DNA of 64,000 nucleotides, from NCBI GenBank assembly GCA_021464415.1, contig CM038463.1, positions 115,474,790-115,538,789 of the forward strand, written 5' to 3'. Position 1 is the stretch's first letter. Each line of letters opens with the position of its first letter. The notes below the pieces were generated by a model. That model did not search any database, was not told where the DNA came from, and saw only the letters and a list, made by a program, of their open reading frames with translations. Positions 34,590-47,083 of this stretch are shown here, in pieces. Both the position numbers and the translations under genes were made by a program. This DNA is from Lonicera japonica (lineage: Eukaryota; Streptophyta; Magnoliopsida; Dipsacales; Caprifoliaceae).

Positions 34590-35291
34590 ATGAGTGAAAT
34601 ATGTGAAGTAATTGATTTGGGTTTGCAGGGAGAAAGAGAAGCAATAATAACAATCGCGGAGTTACTGAGGGAGAGAATGGACGGTGTTGGGAGAAGGAAG
34701 AGCCTGAAAGAACGGCTAGGATTGAAAGGCATGAGTTGCTGTGGTGGTGCCACCTGGGGTTTAACTCCTTCCACCATAAACGTTAGAGATGATGAGGATA
34801 GCAATGAGGGCCCTTTACACCAACACCAACAGCAGCAGCAATTAGATGTGGGTCGGACTCCGCTCGAGAACATTTCGGATCCGGTTTGTGTGGGACATAC
34901 TCCCTCGGCTTCAGGGATGAACCTGGCGACGGCGTTGGCCGCCGAACGGCAGTTTCGGGCTGGTCATGATTCGGATGGATCTGATAGTTTAAGCCCCAGC
35001 CCAATTAGGCCCAATAACAATGGGCCGGTTCCTTCACCGGGGACGCCGTTGAGAGTGTCGCTGTTGAGATTACTGGAAGAATCGGACGGTCACGGTGTGG
35101 ATGGAGGAGAGATGGAAAAAGGAGGAGGAGGTGGTACGGTGTGCTGCGTGTGCATGGGAAGGAAAAAGGGTGCAGCATTCATACCATGTGGGCACACTTT
35201 TTGCAGGGTGTGTTCGAGGGAGTTGTGGTTGAATCGAGGATCTTGTCCCCTCTGCAACCGTCCGATCCTCGATATTCTTGATATTTTCTAA
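34590..35291 (+). CDS. C3HC4 RING-finger protein, putative E3 ubiquitin ligase
   Basis: The 233-codon frame ends with a complete C3HC4 RING domain (residues about 182-221): CCVC, then PCGHTFCRVC, then SCPLC. RING domains of this kind recruit E2 enzymes for ubiquitin transfer. Upstream are a basic GRRKSLKERLGLKG block followed by CCGGATWG, a QHQQQQQ run and a Ser/Pro-rich linker; there is no signal peptide or membrane segment. The coding region after 34629 is firm. The N-terminus is not: TTTGCAG at 34622-34628 looks like a splice acceptor, and an upstream exon near 34377-34452 (frame reading HEDTHANLTVLHKSSLSIS, with GT at 34453) may supply the true start. Alternatives are the ATG at 34590, or translation from ATG 34678. 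Stop TAA at 35289-35291. Confidence 0.83.
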   Translation: MSEICEVIDLGLQGEREAIITIAELLRERMDGVGRRKSLKERLGLKGMSCCGGATWGLTPSTINVRDDEDSNEGPLHQHQQQQQLDVGRTPLENISDPVCVGHTPSASGMNLATALAAERQFRAGHDSDGSDSLSPSPIRPNNNGPVPSPGTPLRVSLLRLLEESDGHGVDGGEMEKGGGGGTVCCVCMGRKKGAAFIPCGHTFCRVCSRELWLNRGSCPLCNRPILDILDIF

Positions 35292-36913
35292 CATCAAGGC
35301 TACCTCGAGATTTGTCAAGTACTGATTTAAATCGTTTGGATTTGTATTATAAATTGGATGGTTGAAATTTGATTGGGAATATGAAAATGGAATACTTAAC
35401 TCACTCTTTTTTTTTTTAAACAAAATCTTGGCTTGGACTCCCAACTTCTGCTGTGATTGTGATAGATGTTTATTAAGATAGCGATGTTATTGTCCCTTTT
35501 AGATCCATGAATTTTTGTGGACTGGAAATGGGACCTTTTAGATTGTGATTTGTATATATATATATATGCCTTTTGGGGCTTGAAGCCCATTTCCAGCTCC
35601 CGTTACCTTTTCTATTTTGTGTTGGCCTTTCAATCTTTCATGGATAGGAAGATCTAAATTGCCAACTTCTCGATATTGAATGCATTTAAACAATCGAACT
35701 TAGACCTAGTAGTTACTGTATTGACAGAGTTTTTTAGGTTAAATTTTGACAGTTGCAGTTGCAAAAACATTATGTGTCCAGCAGCGAGTGCTATTTAATT
35801 TGTGAAAGAAAATTAGTTGAGATGAGAAAATTGACTTAATACTGTCTGGTATAAATAAAAAATAAAAATAAAAAATTAAGAATGTATTTATATATAAACT
35901 ACTATTTGGCTACAAACTTGAATCATAGTATCATATTTGCTTTTTCTCGACTAAGCATATCAGTAGCCGTGTCAAGGTATATATAAGAGCCCACTTACAA
36001 CTAGGGGTGTGCATAGTCGGGTCAACTAGACCGTTGAGCTTTGAACCAGATTGAACCAGTGGAATCGGTCCTTCAATATGTGTAACCGGATTGGATTAAA
36101 ACACCAGCTTAAATTGGACTAGACCATACCTGTTTGAAGGGATTGGTTTCCAATGATTGTATAAAAAGTGATGTCTATAACTTACGTGTCAAACAACTTT
36201 TAGTCAAAACTTGAAATTTAAGAAAAATATGCCCCAATGTGAATTTTGTAAACTTTTGTGTAAGATTGAAAAAAAATCAATAAGATACGAACAAATGTTA
36301 GATGTTATTTTATATAAATTTTTATTTGAAATTATATATACATAATATTATAATTGTACTGTATCTTAATTTACACCTAAATAGATTTAAATATATAATT
36401 TTTATTTGAAATTATATATACATAATATTATAATTGTACTGTATCTTAATTTACACCTGAATAGATTTAAATATATAATTTTTATTAAAATTCATGTTTT
36501 GTATTAAAAGTTATTACATTTTAAAGATTTATAAAAAAAATTGAGTGAGAAAGCTGACATAGTATTGTAGATTAATGGTGTATTCTACATTTTCATTTTA
36601 CACAAAACTTGTTTTTAAAAGACTGCTAGAGATGAATTTTTTTTATAAGTTATAAATTTTACACAAAACGAAATTATACACTACCGGTAGAAATACTCTA
36701 AAAATGAAAGCTTGATTGATGTAAAGTTTCACATTTTTTAGTAGTTGGGCCCTTGTAATTCTATCTTTAAATTTGGGCCTTTTCATTATCAATAAATAAA
36801 GGTAAATGTTGAAACTTGAACCCCTAACTTTTAAAGACTATTAACTATTTAAGTCCTGAGCCCTGTGTAATTACCTACTATGCACAGTCCAAGAGCCGGC
36901 GCTAATTACGGGC
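35292..36913. other. Intergenic with one tandem duplication
   Basis: 3' flank of the RING gene followed by AT-rich sequence. TAGGGGTGTGCATAG at 36003 resembles an hAT end without a confirmed partner. 36909-36913 (CGGGC) is the left target duplication of the Gypsy element. Confidence 0.5.
36319..36478 (+). repeat. Two-copy tandem duplication, period 80 bp
   Basis: The segment containing AATTGTACTGTATCTTAATT is repeated 80 bp downstream with almost no change. Confidence 0.87.
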
Positions 36914-38349
36914 TGATGCGCCAAAGAATTGGTATTATTTATTATGTTAATTTATAATTTGAAGAGCATATATTATTACTAATATTTATATTTTTAATGG
37001 TTTTTCAGATGTTAGAAAATATTTGAAGAAGATAGAAAAAATAGAGAAATTAAAGCTTGTGAAGACACCTAAAAGTGTTCAATACTTCTGGATGCATATC
37101 TTTTTACTCGAAACTCCAAATAATGAGATTCTTGAACCTAAATTGAAGAGAATTTCGAGAGCTACAACTTTCCAGTTCATCACTTTTTCAAATTCATCCA
37201 TCTCGAAGTCCGAAATTGCGACGCAAGATGCAGCAGTTAAAATATGGCGAAAATCATTATAATTAATTTATGGGCCCGTTCATATTAATATTAGCAAGCC
37301 CAACCCATTTAGTATTAATAGAGGTGCAGCCCAACTACTTATCAAAAATAGCCCTAAGCCCATCTAAAGCCCGAAGGCCATTGGCCCATTTTATTAATTC
37401 AAGAAGTGTCCTAATCTTAATTAAATGAGGAGAACTCACGTTATTATTTAAAGAAGGCATCTAATTTAATTGAAGAGCCAACAGCCGCGGCAGTAGCCGG
37501 GAGGCAGCAGCACAGTGCCGGGAACCTTTCCTCTCTTATTTTCTTTGTTTTTCTTTTTTTTTATTTTTGCTTTGAAGACTAGAAGATTGAAAATTTATTT
37601 TTATTTTTATTAATGCCAAGTAAGTTTTCTTTTAATTCTATTTGTTATTTAATTTTTATTATGCTAGCGTAAATATGTGCTAGGGTTAGGATGAGTATAT
37701 TTAATTGATTCCATTGCACGTATTCATGCCAATTGACTCTACCAATTTAATGCTTTAATGTTAAATATAATTCTTCCTATTGGATGCCTGTTTTAATTGA
37801 TAAAAATAAAGTTGGATTCTCATTATTTTTTGTTGGATTCACCTTATGATTTGTTAAGAGCGGATATAGGGTGTGTTTTGATGGATATAGTGAGTGTTTT
37901 GATTTTATACATTAGTTTGGCTGTGGAAGAATTACAATTGGATTTTATTAATTAATTAGACTTCATTGATTTTATTTTCCGCATCTAATAGAGTCGAGAG
38001 ACCAAATTAGTGCGAGATAAGAGTAGAGTTTATGTGCATGAATACTAAGGAAGATGATATTAAATGTATGACTCCAAAACCCTAGTCAATTAATTCATTA
38101 ATTTTATTATCTTGCTTCGTATTATTTAATTTAGTTCTATTAATTTAATTTACTTGCTCTCTTTTATTTTATTTTATTTTATTAGTTTGATTCTCATCAA
38201 TTATTCTTGGCTAGATTAGGGATTAGTGAAAGATTAACAAGATAAAATTTAAAACATACTGTTTGAGTCTCTGTGGGATCGACCTCCCTTATACGCTTTA
38301 TTATAAACTGATTCGTGCGCTTGCGAGTATATTAAAATTTAACACAACA
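36914..38349 (+). repeat. 5' LTR of Gypsy element
   Basis: 1436 bp, starting TGATGCGCCAAAG and ending TTAACACAACA. It differs from the 3' copy near 37556 (T/C), 37591 (A/G) and 38287 (C/G). Confidence 0.92.
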
Positions 38350-38355
38350 AGTTTT

Positions 38356-38373
38356 TGGCGCCGTTGCCGGGGA
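38356..38373 (+). other. Primer-binding site (tRNA-Asp type)
   Basis: TGGCGCCGTTGCCGGGGA lies six bases after the LTR, complementary to the 3' end of plant tRNA-Asp as in Athila-like elements. Confidence 0.87.
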
Positions 38374-38624
38374 CTCTAATCTAATCTTGTTAATTTAGTA
38401 ATTAAATTCCTTCTACTAGTTTTATTCTTAAAAAAAAAACACAAAAAAAAAAACAAAAAAAAAAAAAAACATAATACAGAAACCAGAATATTCGGTTATA
38501 TACTAAAAAATAAAAAATAAAAAAGAAGAAGAAAGTATTTATTTATTTAATTTTGGGGTAATTAAAAGATCTGGGTGCGAAACAATATATACGCAGAAGT
38601 GCAATTTATTACAGTAAGTGTTTC

Positions 38625-38679
38625 TGTCCTAGTTGGTAAGTGTTTGGCTTTGGTTAGAAGAGGTCATAGGTTCAATACT
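38625..38679 (+). other. tRNA-like pol III box A and box B in the Gypsy leader
   Basis: TGTCCTAGTTGG (38625-38636) fits box A with one mismatch and GGTTCAATACT (38669-38679) is close to box B. This looks like a tRNA-derived SINE head trapped in the leader. No tRNA fold was confirmed. Confidence 0.45.
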
Positions 38680-38823
38680 TGGCAGCAACAAAGAAACCTT
38701 CTTTTTGTCTCAAGCCATTCCTCCTTATTATCAACCCTTTTATTTACTCCAATATATATTATATTATTATTATTATTATTATTTAATTAAATTTATTATT
38801 AATACCTCTTAAATAAGTTATTA

Positions 38824-38855
<32 letters not shown>

Positions 38856-39039
38856 TTTATTATTAGTATTATTATTAATATAATTATTTTATTAAAAAAA
38901 TAAAAATTAGTTAATTAATTATTAATAAAAAATTAATTAATAAAAAAATTAAAAAGGATTTTATTATTATTAAAAAAACCATAAAAATTAATTAATATAT
39001 AAAAAAATTAAATAAAAAAAGAAGAGAATTGTTTAGTTT

Positions 39040-42001
39040 ATGAGCGTTTGTTGGAAACGAGGAAAAGTGAGGCTTAATAGGATAGAAAATTTAGAGATTA
39101 ATCCTTTATTTGAAGAAGAAATAAAGATGGGGGATCGTGAAGATAATAAAACTTTAAAAGAATTATTTGCTCCTATATCTACTAATCCTCCTTCATGCAT
39201 TGTTTTACCGGCTACTACAGCAGTTCACTTTGAATTAAAACCACATGTAATTCAATTACTCCCTACTTTTAATGGTTTAGAGATGGAAGACCCTTATCTT
39301 CATATAAAAGACTTTTTAGAAATATGCGCTACTTTTAGATTTTAAAATTTTTCTGATGAATCCGTTAGGTTGCGTTTATTCCCTTTTTCTCTAAAAAATA
39401 AAGCTAAAGCTTGGTTAAACTCCTTACCCTCAAGATCTATCACAACGTGGGATGGACTAGTTACTAAATTTTTAGCAAAATATTTTCCTATGGCTAAAAC
39501 TAATGAACTTAGAAGAAAAATAACTGATTTTTGCCAAGATGATGAGGAAAAATTTTTTGAAGCATGGGAAAGATTTAAAGATATATTACTTAGATGTCCA
39601 CATCATGGTTTTGAAACTTGGAGATTAATTCAATATTTTTATAATGGCCTCTCACAAACTAATCGAAATATGATAGAATCTATGAATAGGGGAAGTTTTC
39701 TAAGTCTAAATGAAGACGAAGCTTATCAATTCTTAGAAAATTTGTCTGAAAGTTCTCAACAATGGGATTTTTCTAAAAAGGGAACGCAATCTCAATCTAA
39801 AAAGGGGGAAATTTATGAGATTCATGAAGATGTAGAAGCTAGAAGACAATTAGATAGTTTAAATAAGAAATTAGAAGCCTTAACGATGAGACTGTCCAAT
39901 AACTCATTCAATCTTGTGCAGAATGAAGTGTGCTCTATTTGTGCTAGTCTTATGCATTTAGCTACATCTTGTCCATCTATGTTAGGGTACACTGTAGATA
40001 ATCTAGGACAAGTAAATGCTACTAATGAATTTAGGCAAAATCACAACCCTTATTCAGAAACTTATAATCCCGGATGGAGAAATCATCCTAATTTTTTATG
40101 GTCCCAAAATCAATCGATTAATAATATGGGAAATCAAAATAATAACATTCGTCAAAATCTATCAGGTTTTAGAGCTCCTGTGAACATGAATAATGTCACA
40201 TCTTTTGTTACACAGCAACAATTTTCATCCCTAGAAGATAATTTGAAAATATTTATGAATGAGGTAAAAAATACTACTTTAATAAATACCCAAGCAATAA
40301 CACGCTTAGAAAATCAAATGGGTCAGTTAGCTAACCAGTTAGTAGAGCGAGAAAAAAGGGAAATTCCCTATTCAACATGTCCTTAATCCTAGAGGTGCTA
40401 TTAATAACAATGTTAATCAAATTCAAAATCCACCTTTTGAACATAATCAAGGGCAAGTTAATGCAATCACTACTCTTAGATCAGGGCGTCAGATTGATAA
40501 TCAAGTTAGAATGCCAGTAAACGAAGAAAAGGTAGAGGAAAAAAAGGAGGAAACTATTCCTGAAGAGTCAATCACTCCCAGGAAAGATTCTAATCTTACC
40601 ATTAATCATAATGATTCAAAAGAAGTTGAAATTAGAAAATTTGTGCCTAAAGTCCCGTTTCCTCAAAGACTAAAAGACAATAGGAAGGAAGCTCAATTTG
40701 AAGAAATTCAAGAAGTATTTAAGCAAATTCATATTAATATACCATTCCTAGATGCAATTAAGCAAGTCCCTTCATACGCTAAATTTCTTAAGGATTTAGT
40801 AACTCAAAAGAGGAAAACTAATGTTCCTAAAAAGGCATTCTTAGCTGAACAAGCAAGCTCCATAATTCAATGCAAAATTCCTATTAAATATAAAGATCCA
40901 GGTTGTCCTACTATATCTTGTAAAATAGGAGATCATCATATAGAGCGTGCTTTACTAGATTTAGGGGCTAGTGTGAATGTTTTACCGTTTTCTGTTTATG
41001 AGAAATTAGAACTTGGAAAATTAAATTCTACACATATGACACTTCAATTGGCTGATAGATCTATAAAAATTCCTAGAGGAGTCATAGAAGATGTTTTAAT
41101 TAAGGTTGATACATTTTATTATCCAGTTGATTTTGTTGTTATTGATACTCAACCTACTCTTAATATGAAAGGGCAAATACCAGTAATTTTAGGCAGACCA
41201 TTTTTAGCTACATCTAATGCTCTTATAAATTGTCGAAATGGTGTGATGAAATTATCTTTTGGCAATCTCACTGCTGAACTTAATATTTTTGATGTAACTA
41301 AAACATCCTTAGACTATGAAGATGAAAGTGTTCGTCAAATTAATTTAATTGATAGTCTAGTGGAAGATAATGTTTTTGAAAATAATGTTAATTATTTTTC
41401 TTCAAAAGAAGATGTGAACTTTAATGACATATCATTAGAAGATTTCTTAAAAAATTGTGGTCCAATTGATGATAATATATCTTGTGAAGCTAGTGTTTTT
41501 CTTAATTCTTTTCAAGATACTAATTCTAATGAATGGGAGGAAAATATTGAAAATTTCTTAAATAAAGGTTCTAGTGATCTTTCTCAATTTGGAAATAGTA
41601 TAACAAAGGACCCAAATTTTTTGCATGAGAATGAAATTCAAGATGAGATTGAACTTAGTAATTTATTTTTAACACCGTTAAAGAATTTCAAGCATAATTT
41701 TGAAGTTTTGAGTTTTAATTCGCCTTATTTTGAGCCCAATGTGAATGATAATATATATGATGCTTATAATTCTTTTAAGAATGATCATAATTTTTTTCGT
41801 ATATTTCAAGACCCATGGCCACCACTAAGTGATTATTTTTCTTATCTAGTAGGTCATGATTATATAATAAAGTCTTGTTATCTTGAGCTTAATTGCTATA
41901 TTTATTTTGATTATATTTTTAAGCTTGCGGTGATATACATGTTTTATTGGGATGATCCCCAACTTTTTAGATTATTGATTTATGAGGAATTAAATATTTA
42001 A
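39040..42001 (+). pseudogene. Gypsy gag-protease polyprotein with one stop and one frameshift
   Basis: Gag includes a retrotransposon-gag domain (RLFPFSLKNKAKAWLNSLPS near 39370, then TKFLAKYFPMAKTNELRRKI). A retroviral-type aspartic protease follows in the second frame (ALLDLGASVNVLPFSVYEKL near 40957, then GQIPVILGRPFLATSNALIN near 41176); the active-site triplet reads DLG where DTG/DSG is usual. Breaks are a TAA at 39343-39345, and a shift in the A run near 40355-40361. After the protease the frame continues about 240 residues, acidic and Asn-rich, and ends near FYWDDPQLFR, resembling the sequence just before the integrase of related elements. An internal deletion probably fused protease to that point. 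Confidence 0.82.
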
Positions 42002-43847
42002 TGATAATATTTGGCTATGAATTCATTTTCACATATTTTTGGATGCCATTTATATTATTTGAACGATTAACAATCTTTATGTGCTTAAAGTTTTATCTAG
42101 TTTGCAGGAATTATTTTATTTGATGAATCGCGTATCTAGGTGATATCTTACATCCCTCCTTATTCTTTTAATTTTAGTTTAATGTGTTCCTTTGAGGACA
42201 AAGTAACATTCAAGTTGGGGGGAGTGGATAAAATTCTTAACTTTGCTAGTCCTGCATATATTAAAAATAAAAATAAAGAAAATAGCATATATTTTTTTGA
42301 AAAAAATGCAATAGTTTTGTGATTTAATTAAAATGTCCTTTCTAGCTAGTGTGCTAACGATGACTCATTCGTCTTAATGCTTTACATGTACATGCTTAGT
42401 TTTCTTACTATCATTATTAGTAGAAATTTTATGATTTTCGATCCTCGTTATATTTATACATATAAGACAACTAATACATGACTAGATGGATGAGTGAGCA
42501 CAATTTAAAATTTCTTGAAGAACATAAATGTGGAGACTAAATAACCCGTGAGTATTTGAGCCAATCTTTCTATTTGAGGGTTTATACATCAACTCCAATT
42601 TTTTGAAAAGCGTATTTCGTTGTATAGTCTCATTATTCTTAATTTTGATTGAACACTAGAAAGGTATGTCCAAGAAATGCAATTTTCTTCAAAGATCCTT
42701 GATACTACTTGAACTAAAAAACTATAAACCATAGGAAGTGATTTAGGCCGTCTTTGGTAGCCTACATATTAGCCTTATCCTACCTTTACATTTATACCGC
42801 TAGTCACCCTTTTGAGCCTTTTATAAACCTTTCTTTGTTAACCCGATATCTTTATCCTACTCCAGTTAGGAGTTTAACCCATATTTATAACATACCCCGT
42901 TATCTAAGAATATTTTGAGATTATTTATCTTATGTATGGGCAATAGTGAAAAATGAGCTTGGAGAAAGTGAAAAAAGAAAAAATATGAATAGAAGTTATG
43001 AAATCTCCTTCAAATATCGAAAGAAAAGGTCGAGGAAAAAAAAAGAGATGCAAAAAAAAAAAAAAAAAAAAAAAAAAGAAAGAAAGAATTGAAAAGGAAA
43101 AAAATGAAAAAGCTCATATGAAGTCAAAAGTTAAGCCCAAAAGTGTTAATTTTATATCTCAATTTATTTCTTAGATTTTTGAATCCCTTATATACCCTTC
43201 ATTTGATAAACCTTTTACCTAAGCCTTATATTACAACCCAGAAAAAGTCCTAATGATTCTTTGGAATATGGTTTGGAGGTGAGAGTGGTGGAAGGGAATT
43301 CATTTATGCATTTCGCTTTTCTAGTGGGATATAGCCGTTCATGAGACTAATTTTCTTTTCATTTATAGCGTTTTTCATATATACATGCGAGAGGCTTTTG
43401 AATTTGCGTACATCTACTCTTTATAGCCCGCATGTAATGAGAGCATTTGCACCCTATTTATCGAGTGTTTCATTTGTCGAGTGTATGCCGTGTGAGGAAT
43501 TGAGTCAAAGCATAGTTTGGATGGAATTTGAAAGTTTACTTACTTTGATATCAATGATGTTATGTTGTTGTCAATTCACACTTACAATGAGGATTAGTGA
43601 GAATGAAATATTTTATTAATCTTGCTAGTTTGAGAACTTTGATATTACATGTGCATCACACTGGTTTAGTATGTGGGTGTTTGGATATCTTTGTTGAGTT
43701 AGTTGCATTGGTAAAGAAAGGAGAATTAAATTTTTAAAACAACCATTGTATTAGAATTATATTGAGAAGCTTGGACTTAAGAAAATAATTTATTTTAAGA
43801 CTTTTTGCTTTGCTCGAGGACTAGCAAAGTGTAAGTTGGGGGGAATT
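42002..43847 (+). other. Non-coding 3' part of the Gypsy element
   Basis: No pol domain is seen. It contains TTCAAGTTGGGGGGAGTGG near 42211 and a second purine tract AAGTTGGGGGGAA before the 3' LTR, plus a run of about 27 A at 43053-43079 and several long purine-rich stretches. Confidence 0.72.
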
Positions 43848-45283
43848 TGATGCGCCAAAGAATTGGTATTATTTATTATGTTAATTTATAATTTGAAGAG
43901 CATATATTATTACTAATATTTATATTTTTAATGGTTTTTCAGATGTTAGAAAATATTTGAAGAAGATAGAAAAAATAGAGAAATTAAAGCTTGTGAAGAC
44001 ACCTAAAAGTGTTCAATACTTCTGGATGCATATCTTTTTACTCGAAACTCCAAATAATGAGATTCTTGAACCTAAATTGAAGAGAATTTCGAGAGCTACA
44101 ACTTTCCAGTTCATCACTTTTTCAAATTCATCCATCTCGAAGTCCGAAATTGCGACGCAAGATGCAGCAGTTAAAATATGGCGAAAATCATTATAATTAA
44201 TTTATGGGCCCGTTCATATTAATATTAGCAAGCCCAACCCATTTAGTATTAATAGAGGTGCAGCCCAACTACTTATCAAAAATAGCCCTAAGCCCATCTA
44301 AAGCCCGAAGGCCATTGGCCCATTTTATTAATTCAAGAAGTGTCCTAATCTTAATTAAATGAGGAGAACTCACGTTATTATTTAAAGAAGGCATCTAATT
44401 TAATTGAAGAGCCAACAGCCGCGGCAGTAGCCGGGAGGCAGCAGCACAGTGCCGGGAACCTTTCCTCTCTTATTTTCTTTGTTTTTCTTTTCTTTTATTT
44501 TTGCTTTGAAGACTAGAAGATTGAAGATTTATTTTTATTTTTATTAATGCCAAGTAAGTTTTCTTTTAATTCTATTTGTTATTTAATTTTTATTATGCTA
44601 GCGTAAATATGTGCTAGGGTTAGGATGAGTATATTTAATTGATTCCATTGCACGTATTCATGCCAATTGACTCTACCAATTTAATGCTTTAATGTTAAAT
44701 ATAATTCTTCCTATTGGATGCCTGTTTTAATTGATAAAAATAAAGTTGGATTCTCATTATTTTTTGTTGGATTCACCTTATGATTTGTTAAGAGCGGATA
44801 TAGGGTGTGTTTTGATGGATATAGTGAGTGTTTTGATTTTATACATTAGTTTGGCTGTGGAAGAATTACAATTGGATTTTATTAATTAATTAGACTTCAT
44901 TGATTTTATTTTCCGCATCTAATAGAGTCGAGAGACCAAATTAGTGCGAGATAAGAGTAGAGTTTATGTGCATGAATACTAAGGAAGATGATATTAAATG
45001 TATGACTCCAAAACCCTAGTCAATTAATTCATTAATTTTATTATCTTGCTTCGTATTATTTAATTTAGTTCTATTAATTTAATTTACTTGCTCTCTTTTA
45101 TTTTATTTTATTTTATTAGTTTGATTCTCATCAATTATTCTTGGCTAGATTAGGGATTAGTGAAAGATTAACAAGATAAAATTTAAAACATACTGTTTGA
45201 GTCTCTGTGGGATCGACCTCGCTTATACGCTTTATTATAAACTGATTCGTGCGCTTGCGAGTATATTAAAATTTAACACAACA
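43848..45283 (+). repeat. 3' LTR of Gypsy element
   Basis: 1436 bp, aligned end to end with the 5' LTR. Confidence 0.92.
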
Positions 45284-45381
45284 CGGGCACATCAGGAGAC
45301 ATATAATAGCCCTCCACAATACTAACAACATGACGTTCCTCATTCTATCATTTCTCAGCCCTCGTAGAACATTCTTAATTA

Positions 45382-46006
45382 GGGCTCGTTTAGTTCGAGT
45401 TTTGGGAATGGAATGGGCATCCTAAATTCCTGGAAACCTTTTATCATAGCATCTAGGTTGCCTTACTAATGTTTGGTTTAGACATGAATTCTTCTTTCCT
45501 AAAACGTTAAATTACCTTTCTATATTTAGTTCAATCAAAAATATGAATAAAATACGTGTGGATTATCAAAATATTCTTCATTTTATAAAATTAAAAGACA
45601 AATTCTAACAATTTTACAAAGGTAAAATTTTGTTTTTATTGTTAAGAACTATGAAAAGTTGTTACATGTATTTAATAATAAAAATAGTAATAATAATAAT
45701 AAAAAAAAGTTCAATAACAAAAAAGAATACATTTTTTTTCTTTTTTTAAAAAATATAAATGAAAATAAAATGTTGTCTTGGTAAGTATAAGGGATATTTT
45801 GGTTTTAATAGGTAAACTTAGAAAAAAATAATCTAAAAGAGAATATTTAGAGTAATCTTCTATTCACATGTATTTAAGAGGAAGATCTTTGAAGGAATAC
45901 TCAATTCTTGACCCAAAACTCAAACTCTAAGTATCGGAATTCTTCTAAAATGAAATGTATCATTCTAAGAATGACTTGCATTACCATTTCTATATTGAGT
46001 AGGCCT
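45382..46006. mobile_element. Tourist-like MITE, right end uncertain
   Basis: Starts GGCTCGTTTAGTTCGAGTTT, nearly the same as the element at 60720. Internal TTTTGGGAATGGAATGGG motifs agree. A decayed right terminus GAGTAGGCC at about 45998-46006 is the best candidate. Confidence 0.57.
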
Positions 46007-46110
46007 TCCATGGGCTTAAAACCCCATTGGATTTTGGTTGCAAACTGATTTTTAATGGATAAAATTGAATCATAGCATCATGTCACAAAAAAAATTAAGA
46101 CCTGGTAAAG

Positions 46111-46173
46111 TAGTCCAGTGGTGAACTGTAGAAAGATAGGGTGTTGCTTATGTGCCTAGACCAAGGTTCGAAC
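46111..46173 (+). repeat. tRNA-derived SINE-like head
   Basis: TAGTCCAGTGG (46111-46121) matches box A and GGTTCGAAC (46165-46173) matches most of box B at suitable spacing. The sequence is interrupted downstream by an L1 insertion at 46210. Confidence 0.52.
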
Positions 46174-46209
46174 GGACAAAGTGGAACAGTCGTCAAGTGG
46201 ACGCATGTA

Positions 46210-47083
46210 CATACATAATTCGACGATGCGATATTTAAGTCAGCGTCTGATTTTAATGTCTCAGCTGAATCATCAATTGTTACTATTTGTATTACCTTTC
46301 ATGGGCTACCGATTCACCACTTTAGAAAGAGTGCATTTTATTCTGTTGCTCAAACCTTTGAAAATGGATGCGTGGATAGAGGGAATTTTACATCCAAAGG
46401 TTGCTAGGATTTGTGAATTTACCTCAAAGCATACCGGTGAATCCCTGCGACTCCTCTCAGGCTCTCCTCGATGATACCAAGAATGATTAGGTGAATGATC
46501 ATTGAATAGGAAGGAAAAAGCCCACCGCAAGTTGAAGGAAAGGAAATTATAGATGGTTCTATAGGTCATGTGAATAAATTGAGTAATCTTGAGGAAGAAA
46601 AGACAAGTGGAAACTAACTTTGAAGGTTGTGATGATCTTGATGAGACAAAAAGTTGTGAAATTTTTGAAGTGTTGGTTGAAATAAACCTTTTTCTCCAAG
46701 ATTAGCGATAGAGCCTTCAAAAGCCCCATATGCTCTAATGTTAGTGGCAATCAAAATTCGAATATTAGTCTTTTAAAATAAGATAAAGATGGCTTCACAA
46801 TAGTGTATTCCAAAAATCGAAAAAAGGAAATTAGAAAGGCAAAACAAGGAGATATCACCTCATTTTGATCAAAAAGAGACTTCTCTTTTAAATCAAGTTC
46901 AATTTGACATCCCCAACCACCTATGTGGAAGGCGTAAAAGTCAGATTCAGAAGCAATCTCGATTTAGGTGATCTTTAAGATTTTTTTGGTTTTTTCTTAA
47001 TGTCTTATGATCTTTTTTTGAAATAAGGTTCTTGTTATGTTTTAATAAATTCAGGGGATTTTCCCTTTTAGCTTAAAAAAAAG
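46210..47083 (+). mobile_element. Truncated L1-type LINE insertion
   Basis: This 874-bp block ends in an A-rich tail (AAAAAAAAG) and is flanked by an exact 13-bp duplication GTGGACGCATGTA (46197-46209 and 47084-47096). The 3' part, GGGGATTTTCCCTTTTAGC before the A tail, is like plant L1 3' ends, and a decayed frame near 46800 resembles L1 ORF1 linker sequence. No RT remains. Confidence 0.77.

Larger units (their letters stand above)
36914..45283 (+). mobile_element. Young non-autonomous Ty3/Gypsy element (Athila-like), lacking RT and integrase
   Basis: The 8370-bp element has two LTRs of exactly 1436 bp, an exact target duplication CGGGC (36909-36913 and 45284-45288), a tRNA-Asp-type primer site at 38356-38373 and a purine tract ending at 43847. 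The internal region codes for gag and protease only; no RT, RNase H or complete integrase is present between 42001 and the 3' LTR. By eye the LTRs differ at only about three positions, so insertion was recent. Movement must have relied on enzymes from a relative. Confidence 0.92.

Noticed and set aside
36003..36890. Possible hAT element starting TAGGGGTGTGCATAG
   Set aside because: A partial mirror (ACTATGCACA near 36879) exists, but neither the full terminus nor an 8-bp duplication could be found.
37023..37262. 79-codon open frame, repeated at 43957-44196
   Set aside because: Both copies lie at the same place in the two Gypsy LTRs; identity reflects the LTRs and no known domain is present.
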